A DNA stretch of 64,000 bases from JAUXJB01 sp965226855 (GCA_965226855.1 CBDDEE010000016.1:1-64000), one strand, 5' to 3'; positions 1 through 10,189 are shown, counted from the first letter of the stretch. Translations and numbers: made by a program. The notes: generated from the letters alone by a model not told the origin.

Positions 1-1386
1 GGAGAAGACGAGGTGACCGGTGAGCGCGGCCTGCACGGCCATCTGCGCGGTCTCTCCATCGCGGATCTCGCCCACCATGATGATGTCCGGGTCCTGGCGC
101 AGGATGGAGCGCAGTGCCTGCGAGAAGGTCACCTCGATCTGTCGCTGGACCTGCACCTGCACCTGCACCTGCACGAAGCGCGGGTCGATCATTTCGATCG
201 GATCCTCGACCGTAGTGATGTTGAGCTCGGGTCCGGCGAGGTAGCGCAGCGTCGAGTACAGCGTGGTCGTCTTGCCCGAGCCGGTCGGGCCCGTAACCAG
301 GATCAGTCCGCTCGGCGAGGTGATCCACTTCTCGAAGATCTCCCGCTCCGCCGGGTAGAAGCCGAGGTCCTGCAAGCTGGAGAGCAGGATCCCTGGATCC
401 AGAACTCGGATGACGATCTTCTCTCCGAAGGCCGTCGCGATGCTGGAGACTCGGAGCTCCACCTCCTTTTCGCCGCGCTGCGCCTTGATCCGTCCGTCCT
501 GCGGACGTCTCCGTTCTGCGATGTCCATCATGGCCATCACCTTGACGCGCGAGGCGATGGCGGCCTGGACTTTGTTCGGAAACGTCTCGATGTCGTGAAG
601 GATGCCGTCGATGCGAAAGCGCACGACCGCGTCTGTGGCGCGGGGCTCGATGTGGATGTCACTCGCGCGCTGCTCGAACGCGTAGTTGAGTAGGAAGTCC
701 ACGGCTCGAATGACGTGCTCGTCGGTCACCTCGGACACCTCTTCGTTCGAGCGCAGCTCGACGAGCTCCACCAACGCTGTCTGACGCGTGCTTTCGCCCA
801 GCTCGACCTCCGCGCTCGCGACGCTCTTGCGGAAGCCGTAGACGCGCTCGACGATCGAGAGAATGTCGCGCTTGGCGGTGACGCAGTAGCAGAGAGGGGA
901 CTCTACGAGCTGCTCCAGGCTCTCGCGCAGCGCGCTGTCGAAGGGATCGGAGAGCGCGAGCTGCAAGCGGTTCTGGTCGTGTCCGACGGGAATCACGACG
1001 TGCCGACTCGCGAAGGGACGCGAGAATGTCTTGCTGATCAGCTCGCTGTCCAGCTTCAGCGGGTCGAGCTTGACGTAGGGAAGCTCCGCGGCGGCGGCGA
1101 TGCACTCCGCAATGGCATCCTCATCGATCCGCCGATGGGACTTCGTGGGGTGGGGGAGGGCGGCGGCGGAGATGAGCTCCGAGGGCAAAACGTTATAGCG
1201 CGCGGCGGCCTGCGAGCGGACCGATCCGACCTTCTCTTTGAGGACGCGGCTCCTGAGCGTGATCTCACGCGACTCGATCTCCTTGGCCTGGTCCCCGGTG
1301 ACGAGCTCGGCTGCCACCAGCATCTCGCAGAGCTCGGGGAGGGAAAGGGGAGGGCGGGGCTCGGGGAGGCGGACTCGGGGCGACAT
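1..1386 (-). CDS. GspE/PilB-family secretion or pilus assembly ATPase, 3' end outside window
   Basis: Translation of the minus strand from the ATG at 1386 gives 462 uninterrupted residues running off the left edge, so the C-terminus is missing. Seen: an N-terminal MshEN/T2SSE_N-like domain, then the ATPase core with RASDIHIEP, Walker A GPTGSGKTT (about residue 365), and DPDIIMVGEIRD (Walker B, about residue 430) followed by the His-containing ALTGHLVFS. These motifs define hexameric cytoplasmic ATPases that power type II secretion or type IV pilus assembly. GspE and PilB cannot be separated without the partners. A (VQ)5 run encoded by a hexamer repeat lies just before the DPDII motif and is longer than the usual one or two VQ. 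No strong ribosome binding site is visible, so an internal Met start is possible. Family is certain, exact subfamily is not. Confidence 0.93.
   Translation of the reverse strand, partial: MSPRVRLPEPRPPLSLPELCEMLVAAELVTGDQAKEIESREITLRSRVLKEKVGSVRSQAAARYNVLPSELISAAALPHPTKSHRRIDEDAIAECIAAAAELPYVKLDPLKLDSELISKTFSRPFASRHVVIPVGHDQNRLQLALSDPFDSALRESLEQLVESPLCYCVTAKRDILSIVERVYGFRKSVASAEVELGESTRQTALVELVELRSNEEVSEVTDEHVIRAVDFLLNYAFEQRASDIHIEPRATDAVVRFRIDGILHDIETFPNKVQAAIASRVKVMAMMDIAERRRPQDGRIKAQRGEKEVELRVSSIATAFGEKIVIRVLDPGILLSSLQDLGFYPAEREIFEKWITSPSGLILVTGPTGSGKTTTLYSTLRYLAGPELNITTVEDPIEMIDPRFVQVQVQVQVQRQIEVTFSQALRSILRQDPDIIMVGEIRDGETAQMAVQAALTGHLVFS
145..174 (+). repeat. Hexanucleotide tandem repeat inside the assembly ATPase gene
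   Basis: Four perfect CTGCAC units (151-174) plus one imperfect unit CTGGAC (145-150). On the coding (minus) strand they read as five Val-Gln dipeptides, in frame, between the MIDPRF and RQIEVTF segments. The unit length is a multiple of three, so gain or loss changes only the number of VQ pairs. Confidence 0.9.
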
Positions 1387-1636
1387 CCAGAGTGGTATCG
1401 GCGTACCGGTGGGAAAACCCAACAGCGGCCAGCTATTGCGTGCAGGGACGGGGGGTTTGGCGGGCGCTGACCGCGGCGCTTCGCGTCGTTCGTAACCCGC
1501 GTGTTCCTTGCCGTACACGGCTGTCACAACGGGGGGCCACCCCGCGCGGACGTCGCTCCCGCTGCGAGTCCTGGATACGCTAGTTTTGGGGTTAAACTGG
1601 ATCCCGAACGAGAGCCCTGGCTAGAGGAGAACCGAC
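1387..1636. other. Divergent intergenic region upstream of the assembly ATPase and citrate synthase
   Basis: No gene is apparent here. It must hold the promoters of both divergent genes. I see no convincing -35/-10 pair. The least GC-rich stretch is near 1580-1600, just ahead of the citrate synthase ribosome binding site. Confidence 0.5.
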
Positions 1637-2920
<1,284 letters not shown>

Positions 2921-2924
2921 TCTT

Positions 2925-3071
2925 GTGGGACGTGGCCGCGGGCGTCCGCGGCCACCCACCTTCGCTCAGGCCTGATGGCCTTCGCTGCGCGCGCCGCTTG
3001 CAGGGTTGCCGATACGGCAACGCTTTCGCTCAGGGACGGTTGCTGCACGCGCCGCTTACGGCGCGTGCAGG
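2925..3071 (+). repeat. Dispersed three-hairpin intergenic repeat, copy 1 (divergent, extended)
   Basis: Begins GTGGGAC and contains CACCCACCTTCGCTCAGGCC and CTGCGCGCGCCGCTT, shared with the copies at 10189, 13669 and 60946. It fills the gap between the convergent ends of citrate synthase and etfA. This copy has extra sequence: a second CGCTTTCGCTCAGG motif and a terminal hairpin with arms CTGCACGCGCCG and CGGCGCGTGCAG around 3042-3070. It is palindromic enough to act as a bidirectional terminator, which is inference. Confidence 0.8.
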
Positions 3072-4031
3072 TTAGGCTTTCGCGGCGGTTGCTGCGCTCG
3101 TCAGCGCAGGGACGATCTCGAACAGGTCGCCCACGACACCGAGATCCGCGACCTCGAAGATCGGGGCGTCGGCGTCCTTGTTGATCGCGATGATGTAGTT
3201 CGAGTTCTTCATCCCGACCAGGTGTTGGATTGCCCCCGAGATGCCGATCGCAATGTACAGCTTTGGCTGCACGATCTGTCCGGAGCTGCCGACCTGGTAC
3301 TCGTGGGGTAGCCAGCCAGCGTCGACGACCGGGCGAGAGGCGCCCATCTGGGCCCCGAGCGCCTCGACGAGAGGCTTGAGGAGCGAATCGAAGTTCTCAG
3401 GCTTCTGCATGCCGCGACCACCCGAGATGATAAATTCGGCCTTGGTCAGGTCGTGTCCACCCGCGGCCGCCGCGCGCAGCTCCACGAACTTCGTTCCCGA
3501 CACCGGGCTGCCCACGTCCAGTGCCTCTACGCTGCCCTCGTCCGTGCCGTCAAAGGCTTCGTAGGCGCCCGGCTGTACGGTGGCGATCTTTGGCGAGCCT
3601 TCGATGCGCAGACGCGCGTCGAACTTCGCGTTGAACATGCGGCGGACGAAGACCAGCTCTCCATCGTCCTCCTCGATCCGGATCGCGTCGCTCACGATGC
3701 CCGCGTCGAGCTGAGCGGCGAGCTTGCCGGCGACGTCCCAGCCCGAAGGCGTGTTCGAGATCAGGATCAGCTCCGGAGACTCGGCCTCGATCGCCTTGCG
3801 AATTACGCCGGTGTAGGCTTCGAGCGTGTAGTTCTTGAGAGAGGCGTCGTCGGCCAGCAGCACCTTGCCGCCACCCTTCTTGGAGAGCTCCTCTGCGATA
3901 CCCGCTATGTCGCTCCCGATCACGAGCGACGAGATGTCCCCGCCGACACTGCGCGCCAGCGCGACGAGCTCCAGTGTTGCCTCGCGCAACGCCTCGTTCT
4001 GAACCTCAGCGACGATCAGAATTGTCGCCAT
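3072..4031 (-). CDS. etfA: Electron transfer flavoprotein, alpha subunit
   Basis: Large FAD-carrying subunit of ETF. It takes electrons from acyl-CoA and related dehydrogenases and passes them to ETF:quinone oxidoreductase. The 319 residues are the normal length. The C-terminal FAD domain shows the family signature: SGGRGMQKPENF, then GWLPHEYQVGSSGQIVQPKLY, then GISGAIQHLVGMK and IIAINKDADAPIF. It follows etfB by 28 nt on the same strand, as is usual. It is a standard type rather than a clearly bifurcating one, because no fused ferredoxin domain is present. Confidence 0.97.
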   Translation of the reverse strand: MATILIVAEVQNEALREATLELVALARSVGGDISSLVIGSDIAGIAEELSKKGGGKVLLADDASLKNYTLEAYTGVIRKAIEAESPELILISNTPSGWDVAGKLAAQLDAGIVSDAIRIEEDDGELVFVRRMFNAKFDARLRIEGSPKIATVQPGAYEAFDGTDEGSVEALDVGSPVSGTKFVELRAAAAGGHDLTKAEFIISGGRGMQKPENFDSLLKPLVEALGAQMGASRPVVDAGWLPHEYQVGSSGQIVQPKLYIAIGISGAIQHLVGMKNSNYIIAINKDADAPIFEVADLGVVGDLFEIVPALTSAATAAKA

Positions 4032-4059
4032 CGATTTCTCCCGCGTCTTGCCCAGCCCG

Positions 4060-4839
4060 CTACTGGAGCAGACCGAGCTCCTTGATCTTTCCGATCAGCC
4101 TGTCGGCCACCTCGCTGGCCGATCCCTCGATCATCTCGGCCCCTTCGCCCTTTGCCGGTGAGTAGATCTTCTCGACCGTCACCTTGGGAGCCACGTCGGA
4201 CGCGTCCAGTCCGAGGTCGGCGAGGGACTTCTTGTCGAAAGGCTTTTTCTTCGCCTGCATGATGCCCTTGAGCGACGCGTAGCGGACCTCGTTCATACCG
4301 GTCTGCGTGGTGAGCAGACACGGCAGGGGAATCGAGACCACGCCGAGAGCGCCGCCTTCGAGCTCGCGCTCGACCTCGACCGAGTTATCGGAGAGCGTTG
4401 CCTTGACGATGCCCGTCGCGTGAGGGACGCCGAGCCGTTCCGCCAGCATGGGGCCCGTCAAGCCGTAGTTCGCGTCGTCGGACATCATCCCCATCAGCAC
4501 CAGGTCAAAGCTCTCGTCCTTGGCGACCGCCGCGAGCGTCTTGGCCACTCCGAGCGAATCCGTCTTCTCGAGCGCGTCGTCCCACACGTGTATGGCGCGG
4601 TCCGCGCCCATCCCGAGCGCGGTGCGGAGCGACTGGACGACGCGGTCGGGTCCGATGGAGACCACCGCGACCTCTGCGTCGCCCGAATCCTTGAGACGCA
4701 GCGCCTCCTCCAGCGCGTAGTTGTCGTACTGGTTAATCTCGAACTTGATGTTGGCGTCCTGAATCCAGCTCCCGTCGGGAGCCAGCTCCAGACGCGCATC
4801 CTTGTGGGGAACTTGCTTTAGACAGACGAGGATCTTCAT
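4060..4839 (-). CDS. etfB: Electron transfer flavoprotein, beta subunit
   Basis: Small AMP-binding subunit of ETF, 259 residues. It starts MKILVCLKQVPHKDARLEL and carries the conserved NQYDNYALEEALRLKD, the G-rich SIGPDRVVQSLRTALGMGADRAIHV stretch (read here in two parts) and LLTTQTGMNEVRYASLKGIMQ, the recognition loop that contacts partner dehydrogenases. It is first in the etfBA pair, and the promoter should lie in the 4840-4932 gap. Together with the CaiB/BaiF enzyme and the HSD17B10-like SDR in this window it fits a fatty or organic acid degrading lifestyle, which is inference. Confidence 0.97.
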   Translation of the reverse strand: MKILVCLKQVPHKDARLELAPDGSWIQDANIKFEINQYDNYALEEALRLKDSGDAEVAVVSIGPDRVVQSLRTALGMGADRAIHVWDDALEKTDSLGVAKTLAAVAKDESFDLVLMGMMSDDANYGLTGPMLAERLGVPHATGIVKATLSDNSVEVERELEGGALGVVSIPLPCLLTTQTGMNEVRYASLKGIMQAKKKPFDKKSLADLGLDASDVAPKVTVEKIYSPAKGEGAEMIEGSASEVADRLIGKIKELGLLQ

Positions 4840-4932
4840 ATCCTGCGATCTCCGTGGTCAGGGGCGCGTCGAGCGCGTGGGGGGAAACTCGCGGTCCGCA
4901 CGATAAGCTACGCAGCCTTGCGTTGCAACAGA

Positions 4933-5610
4933 TCAGCCGCCCATGATCGTGCGCCAGCGCTCGAGCGTTTCGATCTGTAGGTAGGGGTTCATCTTCTTTG
5001 TCTCTCCCATGGTCCGGGAGGTTCCTCCCCCGTAGTCATGGCCGGGCAAGAGGATCGTTTCTTCGGGCAGCTCGTTCAGCTTTTGCAGGCTGTAGTACAT
5101 CTGCTCCGAGTCCGAGCCGGGTAAGTCGACGCGTCCACAACCCTGAATGAACAGCGTGTCGCCGGACACGAGTGAGCTCTGGATACGGAAGCACTGAGAT
5201 CCGGGCGTGTGGCCGGGGGTGTGGAGGAACTCGAGCTCGACCTCACCGATCCGCAGCGTATCTCCGGAGTCGACCCTGACCAGATCGGTGTCGGAGATAC
5301 CGGTCACCTGCTTCACGCCGTCCGCGTCGTGCTTGTTCGCGTAGACTTTGACGCCGCGGCGACCGAGAAGCTCGGCGAGACCCTCGATCCGCTCGCCGTA
5401 GATCTCGCCTCCGATGTGGTCGGGGTGGTAGTGGGTCACCAGAGCGGCCACGGGGGTGAAGTCCTGGCTCTCGACGTGCTCGAGGAGCGAGTCGATCGAC
5501 CAGGCGGGATCGACCAGGGCTACCTCCCGAGTCTTCTTCGACCCGATCACGTAGACGAAGTTCTGCATGGGTCCGCAGGCGATCTGCTCGATGATCAGCT
5601 CTTCTTCCAT
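4933..5610 (-). CDS. Metallo-beta-lactamase fold hydrolase, glyoxalase II/persulfide dioxygenase type
   Basis: 225 residues with the full metal-binding set: HYHPDHIGG (HxHxDH), HTPGHTPGSQC, SGDTLF and LPGHDYGG. The GCGRVDLPGSDSEQMYYSL segment is typical of the ETHE1/hydroxyacylglutathione hydrolase branch. Such enzymes hydrolyse thioesters such as S-lactoylglutathione, or oxidise persulfides with one iron. The sequence alone does not choose between these. It lies 93 nt upstream of etfB on the same strand, with the likely etf promoter between, so it is probably a separate unit. Confidence 0.85.
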   Translation of the reverse strand: MEEELIIEQIACGPMQNFVYVIGSKKTREVALVDPAWSIDSLLEHVESQDFTPVAALVTHYHPDHIGGEIYGERIEGLAELLGRRGVKVYANKHDADGVKQVTGISDTDLVRVDSGDTLRIGEVELEFLHTPGHTPGSQCFRIQSSLVSGDTLFIQGCGRVDLPGSDSEQMYYSLQKLNELPEETILLPGHDYGGGTSRTMGETKKMNPYLQIETLERWRTIMGG

Positions 5611-5713
5611 GCGCGCTTCCGGTTGGTCGGCCCTACCGATTACCCGCTGTTGACACTCGAGTCAAACCGCCAGGCGATCCCGACCTCCGACTCCCTGCCG
5701 GCTCGCCAGGAGC

Positions 5714-6259
5714 TCAGCCAGACACCAACCAGAGCAGGATTAGAGGAATCCCCAGCGCGATACTGCAGATCGCCAGTGCTCGCTGCGACGAGACTTGCAG
5801 CACCTGTCGGCTCGCCAGCACGAGTGAGGTCAGGCAGAATCCCAGGGCTCCCCAACCGAAGATCCAGCCCACGAACGGCAGGCTGTAGCCGAGCAGTAGC
5901 GCGAACCACGTGTAGGCGAAGCCGGTGCAGCGCAACAGGCGGGAGTAGTCAACGTCCGGGCTCACCCAGAACACGCTGACGCCCCAGACGAGCAGGGTGG
6001 CCACGAGCCAGATCGCGATGGACACGACGATGCCGAGGAACAGTCCCGGGATGGAGCCCTGTCCGAGGCCGGTTAGGATCGAGGTGGCGATCACGAGCGC
6101 AAAGGCCTGCGGGATGGCCGCCTTGTCGGTCTGAATCTCCTCGTAGACCTGCGGATCGAGGCGAAAGACCGCAGCCAGCCGCGCGAGCAGCCGCCGCTCG
6201 GGCTGAAACAGCTCGGCCAGCGCGCCCGTGGGCTCCGGACCCGTCTTGGGAGTCACCAT
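5714..6259 (-). CDS. Yip1-domain integral membrane protein
   Basis: 181 residues. After a soluble N-terminus of about 45 residues (FQPERRLLARLAAVFRLDP) come about five hydrophobic segments, including AFALVIATSILTGLG, GIVVSIAIWLVATLLVWG, FAYTWFALLLGYSLPFVGW and ICSIALGIPLILLWLV. The pattern matches the bacterial Yip1/DUF1282-like family, whose biochemical role is unknown. It stands alone between neighbours on the same strand, and nothing in the context assigns a job. Confidence 0.75.
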   Translation of the reverse strand: MVTPKTGPEPTGALAELFQPERRLLARLAAVFRLDPQVYEEIQTDKAAIPQAFALVIATSILTGLGQGSIPGLFLGIVVSIAIWLVATLLVWGVSVFWVSPDVDYSRLLRCTGFAYTWFALLLGYSLPFVGWIFGWGALGFCLTSLVLASRQVLQVSSQRALAICSIALGIPLILLWLVSG

Positions 6260-6330
6260 CCCCTAGACGGTAGCGGGTCTTACGGGTCCCGGCGCGCGGA
6301 GCGGCCGCGCGCCAGGACTAGCAAGTCAGG

Positions 6331-7029
6331 TCAGCCAGCGACCTTTTGGATGAAGGCCTCGATTGCCTGGACGACGAGTTCGCGGACCTGCTCGGGGCTA
6401 CGTTCCGCCCGCTGGATGGGCTCCAGGCCCTGACCACAATCATCGATCACGCGCAGCTCGGTCGGGGCGCCGATGCGCCGCAGCAGGGTCTCGAGTCGAT
6501 CGACCCGGCAGTGGGCATCCCGCGAGCCCTGCACGAAGAGCATCGGGCAGATGATGCGAAAGAGCGCTGTCGCGCGTTGCTGGTTGGGTTTGCCAGAGGG
6601 GTGGAGCGGAAAGCCGAGGCATACCACGCCGTCCGCCTTGACGCCTTGCGAGACCACGCTGGCCGCCACCCGGGCTCCGAGGCCGTAGCCGCCCACCAGA
6701 AGGTGCGCTGGTGCGTTATCGGTGTCGCTCAGCAGGGTCGCGATGGCCGTCTTGTACGCTCGCTCGAGGACGGGCAGGGGATCCGGCCGCTTCTTGCCGG
6801 CCTCTATGTAAGGGAAGTTGAAGGACAACGTCAGGTTGCCGCGTTTGGTCAGCGCGCGCTGCAGCGCGGAGACCTTCTCCTGCTCAATACTCCCCTCGGT
6901 GTCATGCGCGAGCACGATGCCGACTCGCTGGCCGCTCGGCCACCACTCCGGTGTGCAGACCATCCCGGCGACGCGAATCTCTGGTGTCACCGAGATCGTT
7001 ATGGACTCGAACCTGACGTTCGTGTTCAT
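6331..7029 (-). CDS. Alpha/beta-hydrolase fold protein (Tex30/KANL3-like) lacking the catalytic Ser
   Basis: The start is placed at 7029 (MNTNVRFESITI). The upstream extension would run over the start of the divergent epimerase and looks non-coding. The 232-residue product has the dienelactone-hydrolase-like fold order: AHDTEGSIEQ oxyanion region, LTLSFNFPYIEAGKKRPDP (typical of the Tex30/KANL3 group), nucleophile elbow, GSRDAHCRVDRL acid and a C-terminal helix. The elbow reads GGYGLGARVAA, with Gly where Ser should be, and the expected catalytic His region reads IDDCGQGLEP. It is therefore probably not a classical serine hydrolase. It is divergently arranged with the epimerase gene across only about 50 nt. 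Confidence 0.82.
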   Translation of the reverse strand: MNTNVRFESITISVTPEIRVAGMVCTPEWWPSGQRVGIVLAHDTEGSIEQEKVSALQRALTKRGNLTLSFNFPYIEAGKKRPDPLPVLERAYKTAIATLLSDTDNAPAHLLVGGYGLGARVAASVVSQGVKADGVVCLGFPLHPSGKPNQQRATALFRIICPMLFVQGSRDAHCRVDRLETLLRRIGAPTELRVIDDCGQGLEPIQRAERSPEQVRELVVQAIEAFIQKVAG

Positions 7030-7079
7030 TGCGAGGCTCTTATAGCATACCCGCAGCTCCCCACTTGAGGGAACCAGCG

Positions 7080-8015
7080 GTGTCGGAGCCGAGCGAGCCA
7101 GAGAAGGTCCTGATCCTTGGAGTTGCGAGCGGCCAGGGTCGACTGCTCGCACGGCGCCTGTTTCCCACGTTTCGAGTGGTCGGCGTCGATCGGATCCCTT
7201 GGTCCGAGCGACCCGCGGAGATGCCCTTCTACCAGGTCGGGCTTCGCACTAGAGAGTTCGAGGACGTCGTGCGAACCGAGCGTCCCGACGCGATCGTGCA
7301 CCTGGGCTTCATCCGCGACTTCCGAGGTACGGCGGAGGAGCGGTACGACACGAACGTGCGTGGAACTCGGAAGCTGCTCGATCACGTGAGGGCGCACGGG
7401 GTGCGGAAGCTCGTGGTGCTATCCACGAGCTACGTGTACGGCGCGCTCCCGGACAACCCGAGCTTCATGGACGAGGATCACCCGCTCTCGGCCAGCCGCA
7501 CCTATCCGGAGATTCGTGACCTCGTCGAGCTGGACACGCTCGCTACGGCCTTCATGTGGCAGCATCCGGAGACTCGTACCTCCGTCCTGCGCCCCGTGCC
7601 GACGCTGGGGTACTACGTGTCGAACTCTATGGCCACCTACCTGCGGCAGAGATGGGTGGTCGTGATGATGGGCTTCAACCCGATGCTCCAGTTCATGCAC
7701 GAAGAGGATCTCGCCGAAGCGCTAGCCATCAGCGTGGCGCAGGGACTCCGCGGCGTCTACAACGTGACAGGGCCGGGAGAGGTTCCACTGCACGTCGCGA
7801 TCCGCGAGACGAACGGCACGCCGCTGGCACTGCCCGAGAGCGTCGCCCGGCCGATCCTCGGGCGGCTTTTCCGGCGAGGGCTGCTCAAGATCTCGCCCGG
7901 AGTCATCGACTACATAAAGTTCCCGTGCACGATCTCGGGCGAGCGTTTCGTGCGCGAGACGGGCTTTCGACCACTGTTCGGACTGAAGGAGAGCTTCCGC
8001 AGCTTGAGACGCTAA
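7080..8015 (+). CDS. NAD-dependent epimerase/dehydratase (extended SDR)
   Basis: The GTG start at 7080 is preferred over the in-frame codon at 7029 because GAGGG (about 7067-7072) precedes it and the Rossmann motif VLILGVASGQGRLLARRL then starts near residue 10. The 311-residue product carries VDRIPW (acidic end of beta-2), HLGFIRD, STSYVYGA, and ASRTYPEIRDLVE where the usual YxxxK should be. It retains Y but E-I-R replaces the standard spacing, so catalysis may be altered. The substrate is unknown. It is followed after 59 nt by the oligopeptidase gene on the same strand. Confidence 0.85.
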   Translation: MSEPSEPEKVLILGVASGQGRLLARRLFPTFRVVGVDRIPWSERPAEMPFYQVGLRTREFEDVVRTERPDAIVHLGFIRDFRGTAEERYDTNVRGTRKLLDHVRAHGVRKLVVLSTSYVYGALPDNPSFMDEDHPLSASRTYPEIRDLVELDTLATAFMWQHPETRTSVLRPVPTLGYYVSNSMATYLRQRWVVVMMGFNPMLQFMHEEDLAEALAISVAQGLRGVYNVTGPGEVPLHVAIRETNGTPLALPESVARPILGRLFRRGLLKISPGVIDYIKFPCTISGERFVRETGFRPLFGLKESFRSLRR

Positions 8016-8060
8016 ACGCGGGCGAGGGAGGCAGCGAAGCCCTACGCTTGCTCTTTCCCC

Positions 8061-8068
8061 AGGAGAGG
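8061..8068 (+). promoter_or_regulatory. Shine-Dalgarno that fixes a TTG start for the oligopeptidase
   Basis: AGGAGAGG lies 6 nt ahead of TTG (8075-8077). No ATG or GTG in frame near here has a comparable site, so the long in-frame extension back to 7556 is an overlap with the epimerase and not coding. Confidence 0.75.
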
Positions 8069-8074
8069 AAGCCA

Positions 8075-10189
8075 TTGCGGTCGCCTTCCAGCAGCTCCAC
8101 CGCGCCCCTGCTCGACGCCAGTGGGCTACCACGCTTCGATGAGATACGCGCCAACCAGGTGGAGTCCTCGATCCGCGCGTTGCTCTCCGACCTCGCGACC
8201 GACCTCGGGAGTCTGGAGCGAGAGCTCGTCCCAACCTGGGAGCGCTTGGTGGAGCCGCTCGAGCGCATCGTCGACCGGCTCGGCTTCAGCTGGGGCATCG
8301 TCCGTCACCTGATGGGCGTCGCGAACAGCGAGGAGCTGCGTCCGGCACATGAGGCCGTGCAGCCAGAGGTGGTCCGCTTCGAGGTTCGCCTCGGCCAGAG
8401 CGCGGCGCTCTATACCGGCCTCCAGGCTCTGCGCGAGGGCGCCGGCTGGTCCGAGCTCGATCTCGCCCAGCGACGCATCGTGGAGCTGCTTCTGCTGGAA
8501 GCACGCCTTGCCGGCGTCGGTCTCGCGAGCGCGGAGCGGGAGCGCTTCAACGAGATCCAGACCGAGCTCGCGGAGCTTGGTACGCGCTTCTCGAACCAGC
8601 TGCTCGACGCGACCAAGGCCTGGTCTCTCACGCTGCACGACCCGGGAGAGATCTCCGGTCTGCCGCGGAGCCTCGTGGAGCTGGCGGCCCACTCCGCTCG
8701 CGAGGCGGGCACGGAAGGTGCGACTCCAGAGTCGGGACCGTGGCGGATCACGCTCGACGAGCCGAGCTTCTTTCCCTTTCTGCAGCACGCGCGGCGGCGT
8801 GACCTGCGTGAACGCGTGTACCGCGCGTATCTCGGGCGGGCAGCGGCAGGAGATACGGACAACTCGCCGCTCGTCTCGCGCATCCTGAGCCTGCGGCGCG
8901 AGGAGGCGTTGCTGCTCGGGTACTCGAACTTCGCCGAGCTCAGCCTTGCGACCAAGATGGCCCCTGACGTTGCTGCCGTGGAGCGACTGCTCGAGGAGCT
9001 GTACACAGCCTCGATCGAGGCGGCGAAAGGGGAGCTCGCGGAGCTGCAGGCCTTTGCGAGCGGTCGCCCGGAGCTCGAAGACGCGGGTGCGGAGACCTCT
9101 CCTGCACTCGTGCACTGGGACGTTGCGTTCTGGGCCGAGCGCCTGCGCGAGGAGCGCTTCGACTACACGGACGAGGAGCTGCGGCCGTACTTTCCGCTGC
9201 CCAGGGTCCTCGAGGGCCTGTTCTCCGTGGCCGCTACACTGTTCGGAGTTGTTTTTTCGACTGCCGACGGCGAGACTCCGGTCTGGCACGAAGACGTGCG
9301 CTTCTTCCGCGTGACGGACGCAGATGGCTGCCCCATCGCCGGCTTCTTTCTCGATCCGTACAGTCGTCCCGCGGAGAAACGCGGCGGCGCCTGGATGGAC
9401 GAGTGCGTGGGGCGCAGCCGGCTCGACGCGAAGTCAGGCGAAGCGTCGCGCCAGCCGGTGGCGTACCTGGTCTGCAATCAGACCCCGCCCGTCGACGGCA
9501 AGCCCTCGCTGATGAGCTTCAGTGAGTTGGAGACGCTGTTCCACGAGTTCGGACACGGTCTGCAGCACATGCTCACCGAAGTCGACTATGGACTTGCCGC
9601 GGGTATCCGCGATGTGGAGTGGGATGCCGTCGAGCTGCCGAGCCAGTTCATGGAGAACTGGTGCTACGACAGGAAGACATTGCTCGGGATGAGTCAGCAC
9701 TTCGAAACGGGCGAGCCGCTGCCCGACGCGCTGTTCGAGAAGATCCGCTCGGCCCGCACCTTCCGTTCCGGCAACGCCACGCTACGGCAGCTCATGTTCG
9801 GCTTCATCGACCTCGAGCTGCATCACGGTTTCGATCCCGCCGGCGAAGCGACGCCCTTCGACGTGCAACGGCGCGTTGCCGAGAGGACGAGCGTGATCCC
9901 GCCGCTCCCCGAAGACCGCTTCCTCTGCAGCTTCGGCCACATCTTCGCCGGGGGCTACGCAGCAGGCTACTACTCGTACAAGTGGGCGGAGGTCCTGAGC
10001 GCCGACGCATTCGCCGCCTTCGAGGAAGCGGGTCTCGACGACCCCGAATCCGTCGCCGCGACCGGCCGCCGCTTCCGCGAGACGATCCTCGCCCTAGGCG
10101 GCAGCCGACCCGCCATGGAAGTCTTCCGCGCCTTCCGAGGTCGCGATCCCGACACCGCCGCCTTACTCCGCCACTCAGGGTTGTCTTAG
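8075..10189 (+). CDS. prlC: M3-family zinc oligopeptidase (oligopeptidase A type)
   Basis: 704 residues from the TTG at 8075, close to the ~680 of oligopeptidase A. The zinc site HExxH is seen in ETLFHEFGHGLQHM, with the downstream metal ligand Glu in the ELPSQFMENW region. The family substrate-binding signature GHIFAGGYAAGYYSYKW is near the C-terminus. These cytoplasmic enzymes cut short peptides, including cleaved signal peptides. There is no signal sequence. A T6 run at 9252-9257 does not disturb the frame. It ends at 10189, where the second three-hairpin repeat begins. The symbol is assigned by family; dipeptidyl carboxypeptidase is less likely. Confidence 0.93.
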   Translation: MRSPSSSSTAPLLDASGLPRFDEIRANQVESSIRALLSDLATDLGSLERELVPTWERLVEPLERIVDRLGFSWGIVRHLMGVANSEELRPAHEAVQPEVVRFEVRLGQSAALYTGLQALREGAGWSELDLAQRRIVELLLLEARLAGVGLASAERERFNEIQTELAELGTRFSNQLLDATKAWSLTLHDPGEISGLPRSLVELAAHSAREAGTEGATPESGPWRITLDEPSFFPFLQHARRRDLRERVYRAYLGRAAAGDTDNSPLVSRILSLRREEALLLGYSNFAELSLATKMAPDVAAVERLLEELYTASIEAAKGELAELQAFASGRPELEDAGAETSPALVHWDVAFWAERLREERFDYTDEELRPYFPLPRVLEGLFSVAATLFGVVFSTADGETPVWHEDVRFFRVTDADGCPIAGFFLDPYSRPAEKRGGAWMDECVGRSRLDAKSGEASRQPVAYLVCNQTPPVDGKPSLMSFSELETLFHEFGHGLQHMLTEVDYGLAAGIRDVEWDAVELPSQFMENWCYDRKTLLGMSQHFETGEPLPDALFEKIRSARTFRSGNATLRQLMFGFIDLELHHGFDPAGEATPFDVQRRVAERTSVIPPLPEDRFLCSFGHIFAGGYAAGYYSYKWAEVLSADAFAAFEEAGLDDPESVAATGRRFRETILALGGSRPAMEVFRAFRGRDPDTAALLRHSGLS

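Noticed and set aside
13..693. Plus-strand ORF of 226 codons at the left edge
   Set aside because: It is antisense to the GspE/PilB reading frame, which carries all the family motifs; its His/Leu-rich composition comes from the CTGCAC repeat.
7556..8074. In-frame N-terminal extension of the oligopeptidase
   Set aside because: It overlaps the epimerase gene in another frame and lacks conserved sequence; a good ribosome binding site supports TTG 8075.
9252..9257. T6 run as another possible frameshift site
   Set aside because: The M3 peptidase frame is continuous across it, with conserved residues on both sides.
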